DNA of 21,227 nucleotides from a virus. The DNA is taken from the IMG/VR virus record IMGVR_UViG_3300002242_000766, positions 5,129 through 26,355 of that record. One strand, 5' to 3'. Below are positions 7,401 through 14,737 of this stretch, piece by piece (the stretch's first letter is position 1; each line of letters opens with the position of its first letter). Below the pieces are notes generated by a model. It was not told the origin of the DNA. It ran no database searches and worked only from the letters and a program-made list of their open reading frames with translations. Both the position numbers and the translations under genes were made by a program.

Positions 7401-9564
7401 ACGGAAATGGTGGCTACTACGAAAAGTTGGTTCTAAAGAAGATCTTGCGGTGTTGTCAGCACGACGCGCAGCAGGCATTCCACACAGAGATGCTGGCATG
7501 ACTGATTTCACAGTAAACGCAGGGTGGCGCGAATCTGTTCTGCAAACTACATCGACGACAATCACACACACAACGGTTCCTACATCATCGTCTAGCACAT
7601 CAGATCGGCTGGTTTCAAGTAGGTTGATTGAATGGATGCGCCCTAGAGCAGTACAATATACACTCCAAGCAATGCGCCCCAACGTTTCATTGACTGCGAC
7701 TTTTGATAATGTTAATGTAGATGCACACTGCACCAATTTGACAGTTGATCAAAACGGAAATTGTTCTGGCGTATTTAATATCCCGGCAGGCACATTCAAG
7801 GTTGGAACTAAAGATTTGTTCTTTGAAGACGCAGAACAAGCAACAGATGCGGAAGCCTCTTATTTTGCCAAAGGAACATTGAACACGCGCCAACAGACGA
7901 TCACTACAATTCGGTCGTCAGTTTCCACAACGTCTACTTCAACAAAAGTGAAACGACGTAGACTCTGGGTCGACCCTATTGCAGAGAGTATTTTGGTTGA
8001 CACTAAAACAGAAGGCGTATTCTTGAGTTCTATTGATGCTTTCTTTTCACAAAAAGATGCCAATTTGCCTGTCACACTTGAAATTGTAACAATGGACAAC
8101 GGGTCACCTACTCAGGAAATAATTCCTTTATCCTCAGTTACACTGAATCCTGTTGATGTGTCAATATCAGATAATGGTTTCACGCCTACTACATTCACAT
8201 TTTCCGCACCAGTATTCTTGCAAGATGGTCAGGAATATGCGGTTGTGCTCACTTCAAACAGTGACAAATATTTGGCTTGGTATGCAAAACAAGGTGAGGC
8301 TTCACTATTAAATGCAGCAGGTCAATCACTAACAAATCGTGGTGGCGCAGGTATTTCTAAGCAGCCATATTTAGGCGTTATGTTCAAATCACAAAACTCC
8401 TCAACATGGTCGGAAGATCAATCATCTGATTTGAAGCTGGTGATTCGCCGTTGTGACTTTAGTTTAGCACAGGGCGAATATTTTTTCGACGTAGCAACAG
8501 TCACAAATAAAGACATAACTTCTTTCATGGCTAATATTCATAACGTGACAGTTCCCGGAACAAGTATTGAGATTGCATACTCAACAGACGGAACAAACTG
8601 GACAGTCCTTGAAAACGCAACCCAAGTAGATTTGACTTCGGTTTTAAACTTGGATTCAACTGGTGGTGTCCCAATGCAATTTAGGTTGCGTATGAACACA
8701 ACAAACGGATTTCTGAGTCCTGTAGTAGACTTGAACCGCGCAGCAGTGAATACTACCATGAACCTAGTTGATGCAAATAATAGGACAGGTGTGTATGTGT
8801 CAAAACAGGTTAAACTGGTAAATCCTGCAAAGGACTTGCGCTTACTAATAGATGAACAAATTGCACCATCCGCAGGGGTAAATGTGTACTTTTCCACCCA
8901 AAGCGCGCAAATTCCATTAAGTTTGACCAATGAAGTAGGATATTATGACTTGGCAATCAGCAACACACTGAAAGGAAAGACTGTGTTTGTGTATCATCGG
9001 GCGGCAGTTACAGGCAACGTAACTAAAGTGGGTTCTGCTATACCTACCAAACTGGACACAACAAACACATTCTTGTCAAATATCAGCAACATTGATATTT
9101 TCGATGCTCCTGCAAATATTACAACGTATGCAACCACAGATAAGGTGTTTTTCAGTACGACAGACGGAATCACTTTGGCACCAGACTGGGTTGCAGGAAC
9201 TCATAATGCAGGAGAATACGTTTTTCATGCCATAGGCACACAGAACAAGTTGTGGGTTTGCACAGCACCAGCCTCAACCACAGCAACACCTGCTGCGAAT
9301 ATTACAGACTGGACTGAGGTAGCAGCAATGACTACCACAGACGCAGTGACCGCACAAACAGCAGTGACTTGGAGACCAATGGTGGTAGAAAACACTTTGC
9401 AGCAAGGATTTGATGCAAACGCAAATTTCTATGAGTACACTTATGTCCCAGATTCAATAATTGATGAACCGTTCTCAGCCTTTACTATCAAAATTGAGTT
9501 GACGGCAACCAATGCAGCACAGATATCAAAAGTATCTAAATTGCGTGCAATCGCGGCTACATGA
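4495..9564 (+). CDS. Large baseplate/virion structural protein, DUF4815-type
   Basis: A 1689-residue protein, the largest here, preceded by AAGGA at 4481-4485. Residues 1-70 (DPYYDDFNKNKNFLRIMFNP, then SRAVQARELTQAQTILQNQI) are the start of the DUF4815 family found in large myoviruses with T4-type baseplates. Several segments fit what I recall of this family: RLIEWMRPRAVQYTLQAMRP (about 1044-1063), a WVDPIAESILVD...DAFFSQKD region (about 1158-1185), PVFLQDGQEYAVVL near 1240, and a C-terminus with FYEYTYVPDSIIDEPFSAF. Three Ser/Thr-rich stretches with adjacent basic clusters occur at about 961-980, 1022-1040 and 1142-1160. A probable carbohydrate-binding-like insert lies at about 1563-1607 (separate finding). 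Position after gp8 suggests it does the work of T4 gp10/gp11, at the wedge periphery where fibres attach; that role is inferred. Confidence 0.8.
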   Translation: MALNHNIDPYYDDFNKNKNFLRIMFNPSRAVQARELTQAQTILQNQIQNFGDSVFRENSRVIGGEIAAHFDKVTLVVSGGAISDLFVGAVLTKVGDAGTFATVTHVDIPNNALLVDQNGGLFSPADTFTTSIDGITYAINSKHKSLVASINDGIIYNGGMFVNVFAHDLVVDTTSTMATKEFKVGFVSTDTFVTSEMDPTLADGAAGSYNFGAIGADRFRRTLTLSSYEVTRDATGAETTVTPSNFTNILKIVNGVVQSDILQLIKYSEILDTLARRTKDESGDYIVSPFDISTENTTTGNVDTQFDVVFGQGKAYVNGYEAINQFTTRLTLDKARGFDRVNNQSTYVNLGVSFDAGTITGSFDIGANETLNFYSATGGLGSLLGTARLESVVRDSTGDLVLNITNYANVQSLFSSVRSIKGVTSGAISNVLMRNGAPVYRTASKNDGIYNILPASEGDNVKSVIPNSINYNVVKNYSGVVGTGGVTYTLNAPDVTTDFASGGIVYHVADDTGAELLNPADYSFSINNQPGVISTMTITTTASHVNISATVLLYKSQGNAKTKNLVKNFQETQTSDVNGLLTLTKADLLSVATVEDMTVPASPVIVTTGIVDDGQRDFAYDVATISGLTASTDYRVTYDYFDHVGSGDFFTVDSYMGTANIDPVTGYVDLYSRIKTYTATDGTKYKLINCIDTRQLPSNLATSDTFANGSSIGFDYDYYLARYDKVFIDQKGNFGSIAGISAPFPKYPADVSGVLVLATILTPPYTHNPANIKVEMYDSRRYTMKDIGGLAGRISNLETYVSLNLLEQQVANMHILDANGLNRYKNGIFVDPLNNHDNGNTTSPEYNCTLDFDKGEMVPNQTIDIIDLNGSSLNPSPISSANVRVHQNLVDVALSADILTLDYTEKVFIEQNLNSNVIGVNPYAAQKWHGKANINPSSDIWFDTNYLPTVNQSFGTIVAPSSSSKTSNRRKWWLLRKVGSKEDLAVLSARRAAGIPHRDAGMTDFTVNAGWRESVLQTTSTTITHTTVPTSSSSTSDRLVSSRLIEWMRPRAVQYTLQAMRPNVSLTATFDNVNVDAHCTNLTVDQNGNCSGVFNIPAGTFKVGTKDLFFEDAEQATDAEASYFAKGTLNTRQQTITTIRSSVSTTSTSTKVKRRRLWVDPIAESILVDTKTEGVFLSSIDAFFSQKDANLPVTLEIVTMDNGSPTQEIIPLSSVTLNPVDVSISDNGFTPTTFTFSAPVFLQDGQEYAVVLTSNSDKYLAWYAKQGEASLLNAAGQSLTNRGGAGISKQPYLGVMFKSQNSSTWSEDQSSDLKLVIRRCDFSLAQGEYFFDVATVTNKDITSFMANIHNVTVPGTSIEIAYSTDGTNWTVLENATQVDLTSVLNLDSTGGVPMQFRLRMNTTNGFLSPVVDLNRAAVNTTMNLVDANNRTGVYVSKQVKLVNPAKDLRLLIDEQIAPSAGVNVYFSTQSAQIPLSLTNEVGYYDLAISNTLKGKTVFVYHRAAVTGNVTKVGSAIPTKLDTTNTFLSNISNIDIFDAPANITTYATTDKVFFSTTDGITLAPDWVAGTHNAGEYVFHAIGTQNKLWVCTAPASTTATPAANITDWTEVAAMTTTDAVTAQTAVTWRPMVVENTLQQGFDANANFYEYTYVPDSIIDEPFSAFTIKIELTATNAAQISKVSKLRAIAAT

Positions 9565-9565
9565 T

Positions 9566-9757
9566 ATGACAGACAAAATGGTCAGACTCAATGATTCAGT
9601 GGGCGCGGCAGCAGCAGACAGTTCCGCGTACCAGCAAAGAATCAAAGCGATTGCAAACATAAATAAACAAAAGCAGTCACAAAGTCAACTAGAATATCTG
9701 ATGATAAAAGTCAGAGGTCTAGAAGAAAGGATTGCAAAACTGGAAGGTTCTAAATAA
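9566..9757 (+). CDS. Small coiled-coil protein between baseplate and fibre genes
   Basis: A 63-residue protein (MTDKMVRLND...ERIAKLEGSK) starting one base after the TGA of the large baseplate gene and ending in TAATG shared with the fibre gene at 9757. The C-terminal half (QSQLEYLMIKVRGLEERIAK) has heptad-spaced hydrophobic residues and should form a coiled coil; the N-terminal half is Ala/Gln-rich and probably helical. An upstream in-frame ATG at 9512 is rejected because it would lie 53 bases inside the preceding gene and add a residue run unlike the rest. Tight coupling on both sides suggests a fibre-attachment or trimer-forming adaptor, but no family was recognised. Confidence 0.6.
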   Translation: MTDKMVRLNDSVGAAAADSSAYQQRIKAIANINKQKQSQSQLEYLMIKVRGLEERIAKLEGSK

Positions 9758-11331
9758 TGGCAACGATTTCACATGTAGTATCATCAGACACATTTTTGGC
9801 TTGGAGAACACGAACAAATGACCTGATTGATATTCTCAACATGCCTACTGTAGGTGTAGTGAATCAGTTGTCCACACGGGTTGACACATTCAACATTACC
9901 GATTCTGCTGGTGTTCATATAGGCTGTACAATTTCTGATAATGCGGACGGTACCGTGGCAGTGGCAGCAGGAGAGGCAATTTTACGCACAGCAAATAGCC
10001 CCACAGCAAGTATGGTTTCTGTTGAGGTATCGGCTATTGCTTCTGTTGCCTTGACAGACTTGACAACAAATTTCATTTATGTAGACTATAATGCAGGAAC
10101 ACCTACTATTTCAGTGACTACGCTAGACACAAACGTGAATGGTCGTAATATGGCAATGGTTGGCTATGTTCAGCGAGATGGTCTGAACCTGACTATATTG
10201 CAACTGGCAGGCAACGTAGGTGATTTTGAGAACACACTAACAAAACGCCTTCAGTTAGCGGATGGATTCAAAAAATCCGCTGGAGCAATATTATCTGAAC
10301 CTACTCCGTTACACTTGGCATTGACCGCAGGTGAATTTTATTATGGTGTAACAAAACTTCCCACACCAGCGTTTGACACATCGGGGGCATCAACCTTTGA
10401 ATATTACAGCAATTCAGGAACGTGGAACAAGAGTGTAGTTTCGGCGTTAAGCAACACTCAATATAACAACTCTAGTGTAGGTTTGGTAGCATTGACAGCA
10501 GGTTATTATAGGGTTGACTGGATTTATTTGAAAATTGGCACCAATGGCGTTATACCTTACGTTGTCATGGGTACTCAGGAACATTCCTCGCAAGTGGCGG
10601 CACAAAGTGAAACTCCACCGCAAAACATCCCTCCTCAACTCAAATATTTAGGTGTGCTGGTAGGACGTGCTATTATCATGCAAGGCAACCCTAACATTGT
10701 CGTTTTAGATAACGCACTCAATTCTCAGAACTTTGCTGCGTCTGTAGGTGTCACGTCATTTTCTGATGATACTTTTTCAGTTGTGGATAACATTGATGCA
10801 ACCAAGAAAGCAAACTTTCAAGCTGGCAATATTACACCAGCAACCACCAGAACCCTGACTATTCCCGATAAAAACGGGACCTTGCTGGTAGACTCAGAGT
10901 TTGCTGGTGTATATGCTGGTAGATTGACAAGGACTGCGGCAGGTTATGCGGCTATTAAGGATGTATTAAATGCAACAGTCAAACCTTCAGCAACAGACGA
11001 TTCTACCGCTGGTTTTGAAGTAGGATCTTTATGGGTGGACGTTATAGCAAACGCATTCTATATTTGTGTTGACGCCACAGCCACAGCAGCGGTATGGAAA
11101 TCATCAGGCATCGCGGCAGCACTAAATACATCTGGTTCATATACATACACTGCAGGAAAAGCTACAGCATCCAATATTGTTGATGTTAACGGAAACAATA
11201 TAGCCTACGCATACACCTACGATGCAGCAGGTAACATAAATACAGTAGCACAAACAATTGCAGGCGTAACCAGAACAACAACTTATACATACAATGCCGA
11301 CGGAACCGTGGCATCGTTTGTCACAGTATAA
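9757..11331 (+). CDS. Tail fibre protein with C-terminal YD-type repeats
   Basis: A 524-residue modular protein. Residues 5-30 (HVVSSDTFLAWRTRTNDLID) resemble the baseplate-attachment start seen in many myovirus fibres. A beta-rich stretch follows, with a domain at about 165-310 (LADGFKKSAGAILSEPTPLHL...EYYSNSGTWNKS) that accepts beads of aromatic and Gly residues. Residues 335-376 (DDTFSVVDNIDATKKANFQ, TRTLTIPDKNGTLL) are a common phage tail-fibre shaft module. SLWVDVIANAFYICVDATAT near 426-445 resembles small fibre domains with a Trp-Tyr-Cys pattern. The C-terminus holds two YD-type repeats (YTYDAAGNINT from 486, YTYNADGTVAS from 510), 24 residues apart. It is probably a long or short fibre that binds the host surface. 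TAATG overlap with the upstream coiled-coil gene. Confidence 0.75.
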   Translation: MATISHVVSSDTFLAWRTRTNDLIDILNMPTVGVVNQLSTRVDTFNITDSAGVHIGCTISDNADGTVAVAAGEAILRTANSPTASMVSVEVSAIASVALTDLTTNFIYVDYNAGTPTISVTTLDTNVNGRNMAMVGYVQRDGLNLTILQLAGNVGDFENTLTKRLQLADGFKKSAGAILSEPTPLHLALTAGEFYYGVTKLPTPAFDTSGASTFEYYSNSGTWNKSVVSALSNTQYNNSSVGLVALTAGYYRVDWIYLKIGTNGVIPYVVMGTQEHSSQVAAQSETPPQNIPPQLKYLGVLVGRAIIMQGNPNIVVLDNALNSQNFAASVGVTSFSDDTFSVVDNIDATKKANFQAGNITPATTRTLTIPDKNGTLLVDSEFAGVYAGRLTRTAAGYAAIKDVLNATVKPSATDDSTAGFEVGSLWVDVIANAFYICVDATATAAVWKSSGIAAALNTSGSYTYTAGKATASNIVDVNGNNIAYAYTYDAAGNINTVAQTIAGVTRTTTYTYNADGTVASFVTV

Positions 11332-11341
11332 AGGATAAATA

Positions 11342-13204
11342 ATGTCATTAGAACCAGTAATTCTTGCTGAAATTAAAGCACAAGGAAAAAATGAAACAAC
11401 GCGTTCTTTCGTAACAAAAGACGACTTGATTGCTGGTGATACCGTCAGCTTACTTCAAGACGGCGAAGTAGAGTTGATGGCACCAAAAACGTCATACACC
11501 AACAGTCAAATGACATCTCTCGTATTTTCTTATGGTATGGCGGAAAATACCTGTGAAGAATTCTATATTGTTTGTAGGGCAGATGAAGCACTAAACACTG
11601 CCCGTATATCCCATTATACTAGGTGTTCAATTCTAAACACAAATACTGATAAGATACAAAACGACTTATATGTAGAATTTTCACATTATTCTATTAATTA
11701 TCGCAATGACCATGCCAACATTTTGATGACAGAGATGAAGGATAAAGCCAACGCCACAACCAGAGAGTTCATGGTTTTTTTCACAAAAACGTATTCGAAC
11801 AGCACATTGGAAGTTCAGTGGCGGCATTTGGTATATACTATCGCGACCGATAGCTGGACAGTGTCAAATTATAACAGCGCGACAACATTAGTGACTGGTC
11901 TTACTTCTGTGAATATAAATTATATATTGCAACAAAATGTTAGGTATGTTGGAAATGATTTGTTTTTGTGGGTGAACGCATCAAGCACAATGTCAATGAA
12001 CCTTTTAGAATATAATTCTGCTACAGGAACCTCATTATCACAAATAGGAACATTATCAGTTGCTTCCGCGCTAGACTACAGCAAACCGTTTTGGAATAAT
12101 TTTTCTATTCAAAATTATGAATTAGACGCCAGCGGGAACATGAGATATTTTGTTCCAGCGCCACCGTTTAACAACGGATCCACCTTATTTATTGGTAACA
12201 TAATCAGCATTGATCCTGTTGCAAAAACAATCACTAACAATCAAATTTCTCATGCTTCCGCCGCAACCACTGCAGGAGGCTATCGCTCGTATAAAGTTTA
12301 TTTAGGAAATAACGAATTTTCTCAATTTGTGTGGGAAAATTCCGCAGCAGGATTAATTAAATATACAGTAGATCCGGTAACCTTTGCTGTTTCTAATCTT
12401 GTTTCATTCACCACAACTGGATTGAATATAGGCACATACGCACAGCAATATGGAAATTTCTATTATGACAGTGTAAACAAGACGTGCAGGTTGAGTGGAT
12501 CATATAGTGGCGCAGGCGCCACTTATGATGCAGCCTTTAATCAGGAAGCAGTTTTTGACTTGATCAACAATTCTGTTGTTTTTCAACCAACGGGTAATAA
12601 ACCATTCATATATACGTCTGGTGGTACATTATCCCACACCATTTTGAACACAAATAGAAAGATGATTGTTGGAGATTTAACTTCGTCATATAATTTGTCA
12701 CAATCTTTTTCAAGAAGTCTAGTCACAAAATATTCTATTGCAGAAATCCAAAATACAGCCTTAAATTTTGGCGTTGTTTTGTCGGACACAGCAACAGGAG
12801 CCAGCGCAAAAGTTAGACTCCTAAAACAGCCTAGTAGTGGATTTGCTGGCTTGATAGTAGGCAAGAAGTTAGGTCATGGAAATTATATTGCAGTTTCTGC
12901 CACAGAAGCAATTCCAACAGACAACTCATCAACATCTGCCGTTGTTTCACCAATAAAATCAATTCAACGCGGGAGATATTCGGACAACACAGCAGGAACA
13001 TACACACCCAACGATCCAGATGGAATGACCTATCCAGTGACAATTCCTATTAATGTTGTCAATCCAGAAAAATGTTCTTTGTGGACGAGTGCCAAACTAG
13101 GCAACCAAGCAGCAACCACAATTATCAAAGAGACAGGAATTAAATTTTCCTCGAGTTCAGCAACAAACGTATATTTTGATTGGGAGATAATCGAATATGT
13201 ATAA
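11342..13204 (+). CDS. Fibre-like beta-rich virion protein, unknown family
   Basis: A 620-residue protein with AAAGGA at 11330-11335 and a six-base spacer before the ATG. The first 70 residues (MSLEPVILAEIKAQGKNETT...DGEVELMAPKTSY) look like a small attachment domain. The centre is a run of beta-strand-like segments with alternating Tyr/Phe/Ser/Asn and repeated 'aromatic-x-gly' turns, as in beta-propeller or fibre-tip proteins. The last ~100 residues (GFAGLIVGKKLGHGNYIAVS) end in a Gly-rich adhesin-like segment. No specific family was recognised. It lies between the fibre gene and the fibre-assembly-like gene, so it is probably a fibre or receptor-binding protein. The gene stop overlaps the next ATG by eight bases. 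Confidence 0.6.
   Translation: MSLEPVILAEIKAQGKNETTRSFVTKDDLIAGDTVSLLQDGEVELMAPKTSYTNSQMTSLVFSYGMAENTCEEFYIVCRADEALNTARISHYTRCSILNTNTDKIQNDLYVEFSHYSINYRNDHANILMTEMKDKANATTREFMVFFTKTYSNSTLEVQWRHLVYTIATDSWTVSNYNSATTLVTGLTSVNINYILQQNVRYVGNDLFLWVNASSTMSMNLLEYNSATGTSLSQIGTLSVASALDYSKPFWNNFSIQNYELDASGNMRYFVPAPPFNNGSTLFIGNIISIDPVAKTITNNQISHASAATTAGGYRSYKVYLGNNEFSQFVWENSAAGLIKYTVDPVTFAVSNLVSFTTTGLNIGTYAQQYGNFYYDSVNKTCRLSGSYSGAGATYDAAFNQEAVFDLINNSVVFQPTGNKPFIYTSGGTLSHTILNTNRKMIVGDLTSSYNLSQSFSRSLVTKYSIAEIQNTALNFGVVLSDTATGASAKVRLLKQPSSGFAGLIVGKKLGHGNYIAVSATEAIPTDNSSTSAVVSPIKSIQRGRYSDNTAGTYTPNDPDGMTYPVTIPINVVNPEKCSLWTSAKLGNQAATTIIKETGIKFSSSSATNVYFDWEIIEYV
12506..12523 (+). other. GC-rich perfect hairpin inside the fibre-like gene
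   Basis: AGTGGCG-CAGG-CGCCACT forms a seven-base-pair stem with a four-base loop, unusually GC-rich for this AT-leaning gene. It encodes SGAGAT. There is no T-run after it, so it is not an intrinsic terminator. It could be an mRNA structure or simply a codon coincidence. Confidence 0.5.
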
Positions 13205-13745
13205 GTATTTTACAATAGATAGCAACAATATTGTTGTGGGTATCACTAATATCAATGTGCCAGCAACTAACCCAGCTTTTATAAGTGTAGATGAGGCAAC
13301 CAACTTCAAATCGTTCGACAATCCTATCGGGAAGAAGTATGACTCAGCCAAAAAGACATTATCGGTTGTCCCTTCAACGGAAAGAATCAAAACCGAAAAT
13401 GAAGTAAACACTTTGGCAGAACAAGCCAGACAGAAGCTGGTAACGCCTGGTGCTGGCATGATGGAAGTGTATAAACTGAAATATGATGAAAGCGCAGCAT
13501 ATATTGCCGCGGGCTATCCTGTTGATGACACAGCGTATCCTATGATTGCAACAGAAGCATCGGCTGCAGGAACCACCACAAAAGCAATCGCAGACCTTGT
13601 ATTGGCAACCAGAAATGCATGGTTTGCTGCATTAGGAACTATTGAGGCGGAAAGATCAAAAGCAAAAGTCAAAATTTCCTCAGAAACCACAAACGCAGGA
13701 TTTAAAAAAATAGTAGATGTCTTCAAGCTGGCGGTAGGGCTGTAA
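13197..13745 (+). CDS. Tail fibre assembly/DUF4376-like protein
   Basis: A 182-residue protein whose ATG lies inside the end of the preceding fibre-like gene (eight-base overlap), with GGGAGA at about 13182-13187. The N-terminal part (MYKYFTIDSNNIVVGITNIN, then DEATNFKSFDNPIGKKYD) is the small beta domain of tail-fibre accessory proteins that follow fibre genes in many phages. The C-terminal part (ARQKLVTPGAGMMEVYKLKY, DDTAYPMIATEASAAG, then IEAERSKAKVKISS) matches the widespread phage pattern 'R-y-TpGagm-y--K--EA...YPll-aEa...G...aW...I-a-R--ak'. It probably acts as a fibre chaperone or a small structural protein, not an enzyme. The gene-order and C-terminal pattern are good evidence, but the precise role is inferred. 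Confidence 0.65.
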   Translation: MYKYFTIDSNNIVVGITNINVPATNPAFISVDEATNFKSFDNPIGKKYDSAKKTLSVVPSTERIKTENEVNTLAEQARQKLVTPGAGMMEVYKLKYDESAAYIAAGYPVDDTAYPMIATEASAAGTTTKAIADLVLATRNAWFAALGTIEAERSKAKVKISSETTNAGFKKIVDVFKLAVGL

Positions 13746-13751
13746 TAAATA
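13744..13751 (+). promoter_or_regulatory. Late-promoter-like AATAAATA upstream of accessory block
   Basis: AATAAATA overlaps the stop codon of the fibre-assembly-like gene in the second widest gap of the window. It stands 31 bases before the next ATG, and AAGGAG (13771-13776) sits six bases before that ATG. It differs from the T4 late core TATAAATA by the first base. The spacing is similar to that of the perfect site at 3604 relative to gp8, supporting a late promoter, but the mismatch leaves it uncertain. Confidence 0.35.
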
Positions 13752-13782
13752 TACTTGTGTTTGAAATTTTAAGGAGCAACAA

Positions 13783-13965
13783 ATGACGGACAGAACAATA
13801 GATGGGTACGCAGAACAGTCGGATTTTCCTGCAGATGATGCAGAAGTAGTTACTCTATGTTCCGTAATCTACCAATGGTTTACAACACGACATTCACTAA
13901 TGCTGATCTGGAGGCTAAGTTTATATGAATATAAACCTATTAGTTACTACGCCGCTATCGTTTAG
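13783..13965 (+). CDS. Small ORF with strong ribosome site, possibly frame-broken
   Basis: A 60-codon ORF with the clearest ribosome site in this part (AAGGAG, 13771-13776). Residues 1-22 (MTDRTIDGYAEQSDFPADDA) are acidic and read like a normal soluble protein. After about base 13850 the product turns into a hydrophobic, Leu/Ile/Tyr-rich run and overlaps the next gene by 41 bases. In the -1 frame, a reading open from 13839 contains MFRNLPMVYNTTFTNADLE and ends at TGA 13926-13928, forming an ATGA junction with the gene at 13925. The second reading looks more natural, so the true gene may run 13783 to 13928 across a -1 shift. No canonical slippery heptamer is visible. Function unknown. Confidence 0.4.
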   Translation: MTDRTIDGYAEQSDFPADDAEVVTLCSVIYQWFTTRHSLMLIWRLSLYEYKPISYYAAIV

Positions 13966-14395
13966 CGTAGCACTACCCACCAACCCTACTGCAACAGAGC
14001 AGGCAGTACATGATGCTCTTGATTCGCTTGGGGCTGAATGGGTAGCGGCAGGAGAATCTGCTACACGTCGGCTATGGTGTGTTATAACGCAATCTAACGA
14101 CCTTCCTGCCATGCGTGCTGCTATTGCTAATTTTGGCTTACCTATGACTGTCATAGCAGCGCAGAACGCGCACAAGACGCCTGTATTGGATGCTAATGGT
14201 GCGCCAGTATTAGACGTTGATAATAATCCTATGATGGAATTAGTAGTGCATGATACTACCACTAAAGCCACGCTCTTAAATTACATGCCCGACGTTGTTA
14301 CGTTTGACCCTATTACGATGAAAGAGACTGGCAGAACGCCAGCAACAGCCGTTAGCTTACCTGTTTGGGGTGGGCATGAGGCTTGGGTGGTGTAA
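13925..14395 (+). CDS. Hypothetical protein in accessory block
   Basis: A 156-residue protein preceded by GGAGG at 13910-13914 with a ten-base spacer. The start reads MNINLLVTTPLSFSVALPTN, then a helical Ala-rich section (ATEQAVHDALDSLGAEWVAAG). A middle DANGAPVLDVDNNPMMEL segment reads like a short Asp/Asn-rich repeat (VLDANGAP, VLDVDNNP). The C-terminus has PVWGGHEAWVV. It has no membrane segment, Cys pair or recognisable catalytic motif. Codons favour CTA/CTT for Leu and CGT for Arg, unlike the GCA/TTG-rich structural genes before it. It sits between fibre and lysis genes, where small accessory or host-takeover genes are common. Function unknown. Confidence 0.55.
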   Translation: MNINLLVTTPLSFSVALPTNPTATEQAVHDALDSLGAEWVAAGESATRRLWCVITQSNDLPAMRAAIANFGLPMTVIAAQNAHKTPVLDANGAPVLDVDNNPMMELVVHDTTTKATLLNYMPDVVTFDPITMKETGRTPATAVSLPVWGGHEAWVV

Positions 14396-14398
14396 GAT

Positions 14399-14737
14399 AT
14401 GCTGTATAAGATAATCAGGGTTAACCGCTTATATATCCTTCCTGAAAAATGCAAAGGCGTGGCTATTGGGTGCTTTGTATTTATAAAGAAAGACTCAGAC
14501 AATGCTTTGCTACAGCACGAACTGGTACACGTTAGGCAGTTTTGGCGCAACCCATTGATGCCGCTACTGTATCTATTAAGCAAGCGTAAGCGGTACCAAT
14601 ACGAGATTGAAGCCTATCGTGAGAGTATAAGATGTGGCAGAAAGCCTATCGAGTGCGCCTATTCTATCGTTAATAATTACAGGCTTAACGTGTTGGCAGG
14701 CGATACTCTGGCAGACCTAATCAAAAAGGATGAGTAA
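14399..14737 (+). CDS. Small HELVH zinc-metallopeptidase-like protein
   Basis: A 112-residue protein with HELVH at residues 40-44, the zinc-binding HExxH motif: H40 and H44 as ligands and E41 as general base. A possible third ligand is E71 (or E69/E75) in the YEIEAYRES segment, about 27 residues downstream. This spacing and the 'HELVHVRQFWRNP' setting recall small phage proteins annotated as putative metallopeptidases. The 59-residue segment before HELVH is beta-strand-like; a Leu-rich stretch at 53-60 (LMPLLYLL) suggests membrane association or a buried helix. The gene ends in TAATG shared with the next gene. A peptidase or metal-binding role is likely; the substrate is unknown. Position next to lysis genes makes a wall or membrane target possible. 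Confidence 0.6.
   Translation: MLYKIIRVNRLYILPEKCKGVAIGCFVFIKKDSDNALLQHELVHVRQFWRNPLMPLLYLLSKRKRYQYEIEAYRESIRCGRKPIECAYSIVNNYRLNVLAGDTLADLIKKDE

Noticed and set aside
9512-9565. An upstream ATG for the coiled-coil gene
   Set aside because: It lies inside the preceding gene, and the ATG at 9566 directly after that gene's stop is the more natural start.
13921-14271. A 116-residue antisense reading frame opposite the 156-residue gene
   Set aside because: The plus-strand gene has a good ribosome site and context; the antisense frame has neither and looks like a shadow of codon bias.
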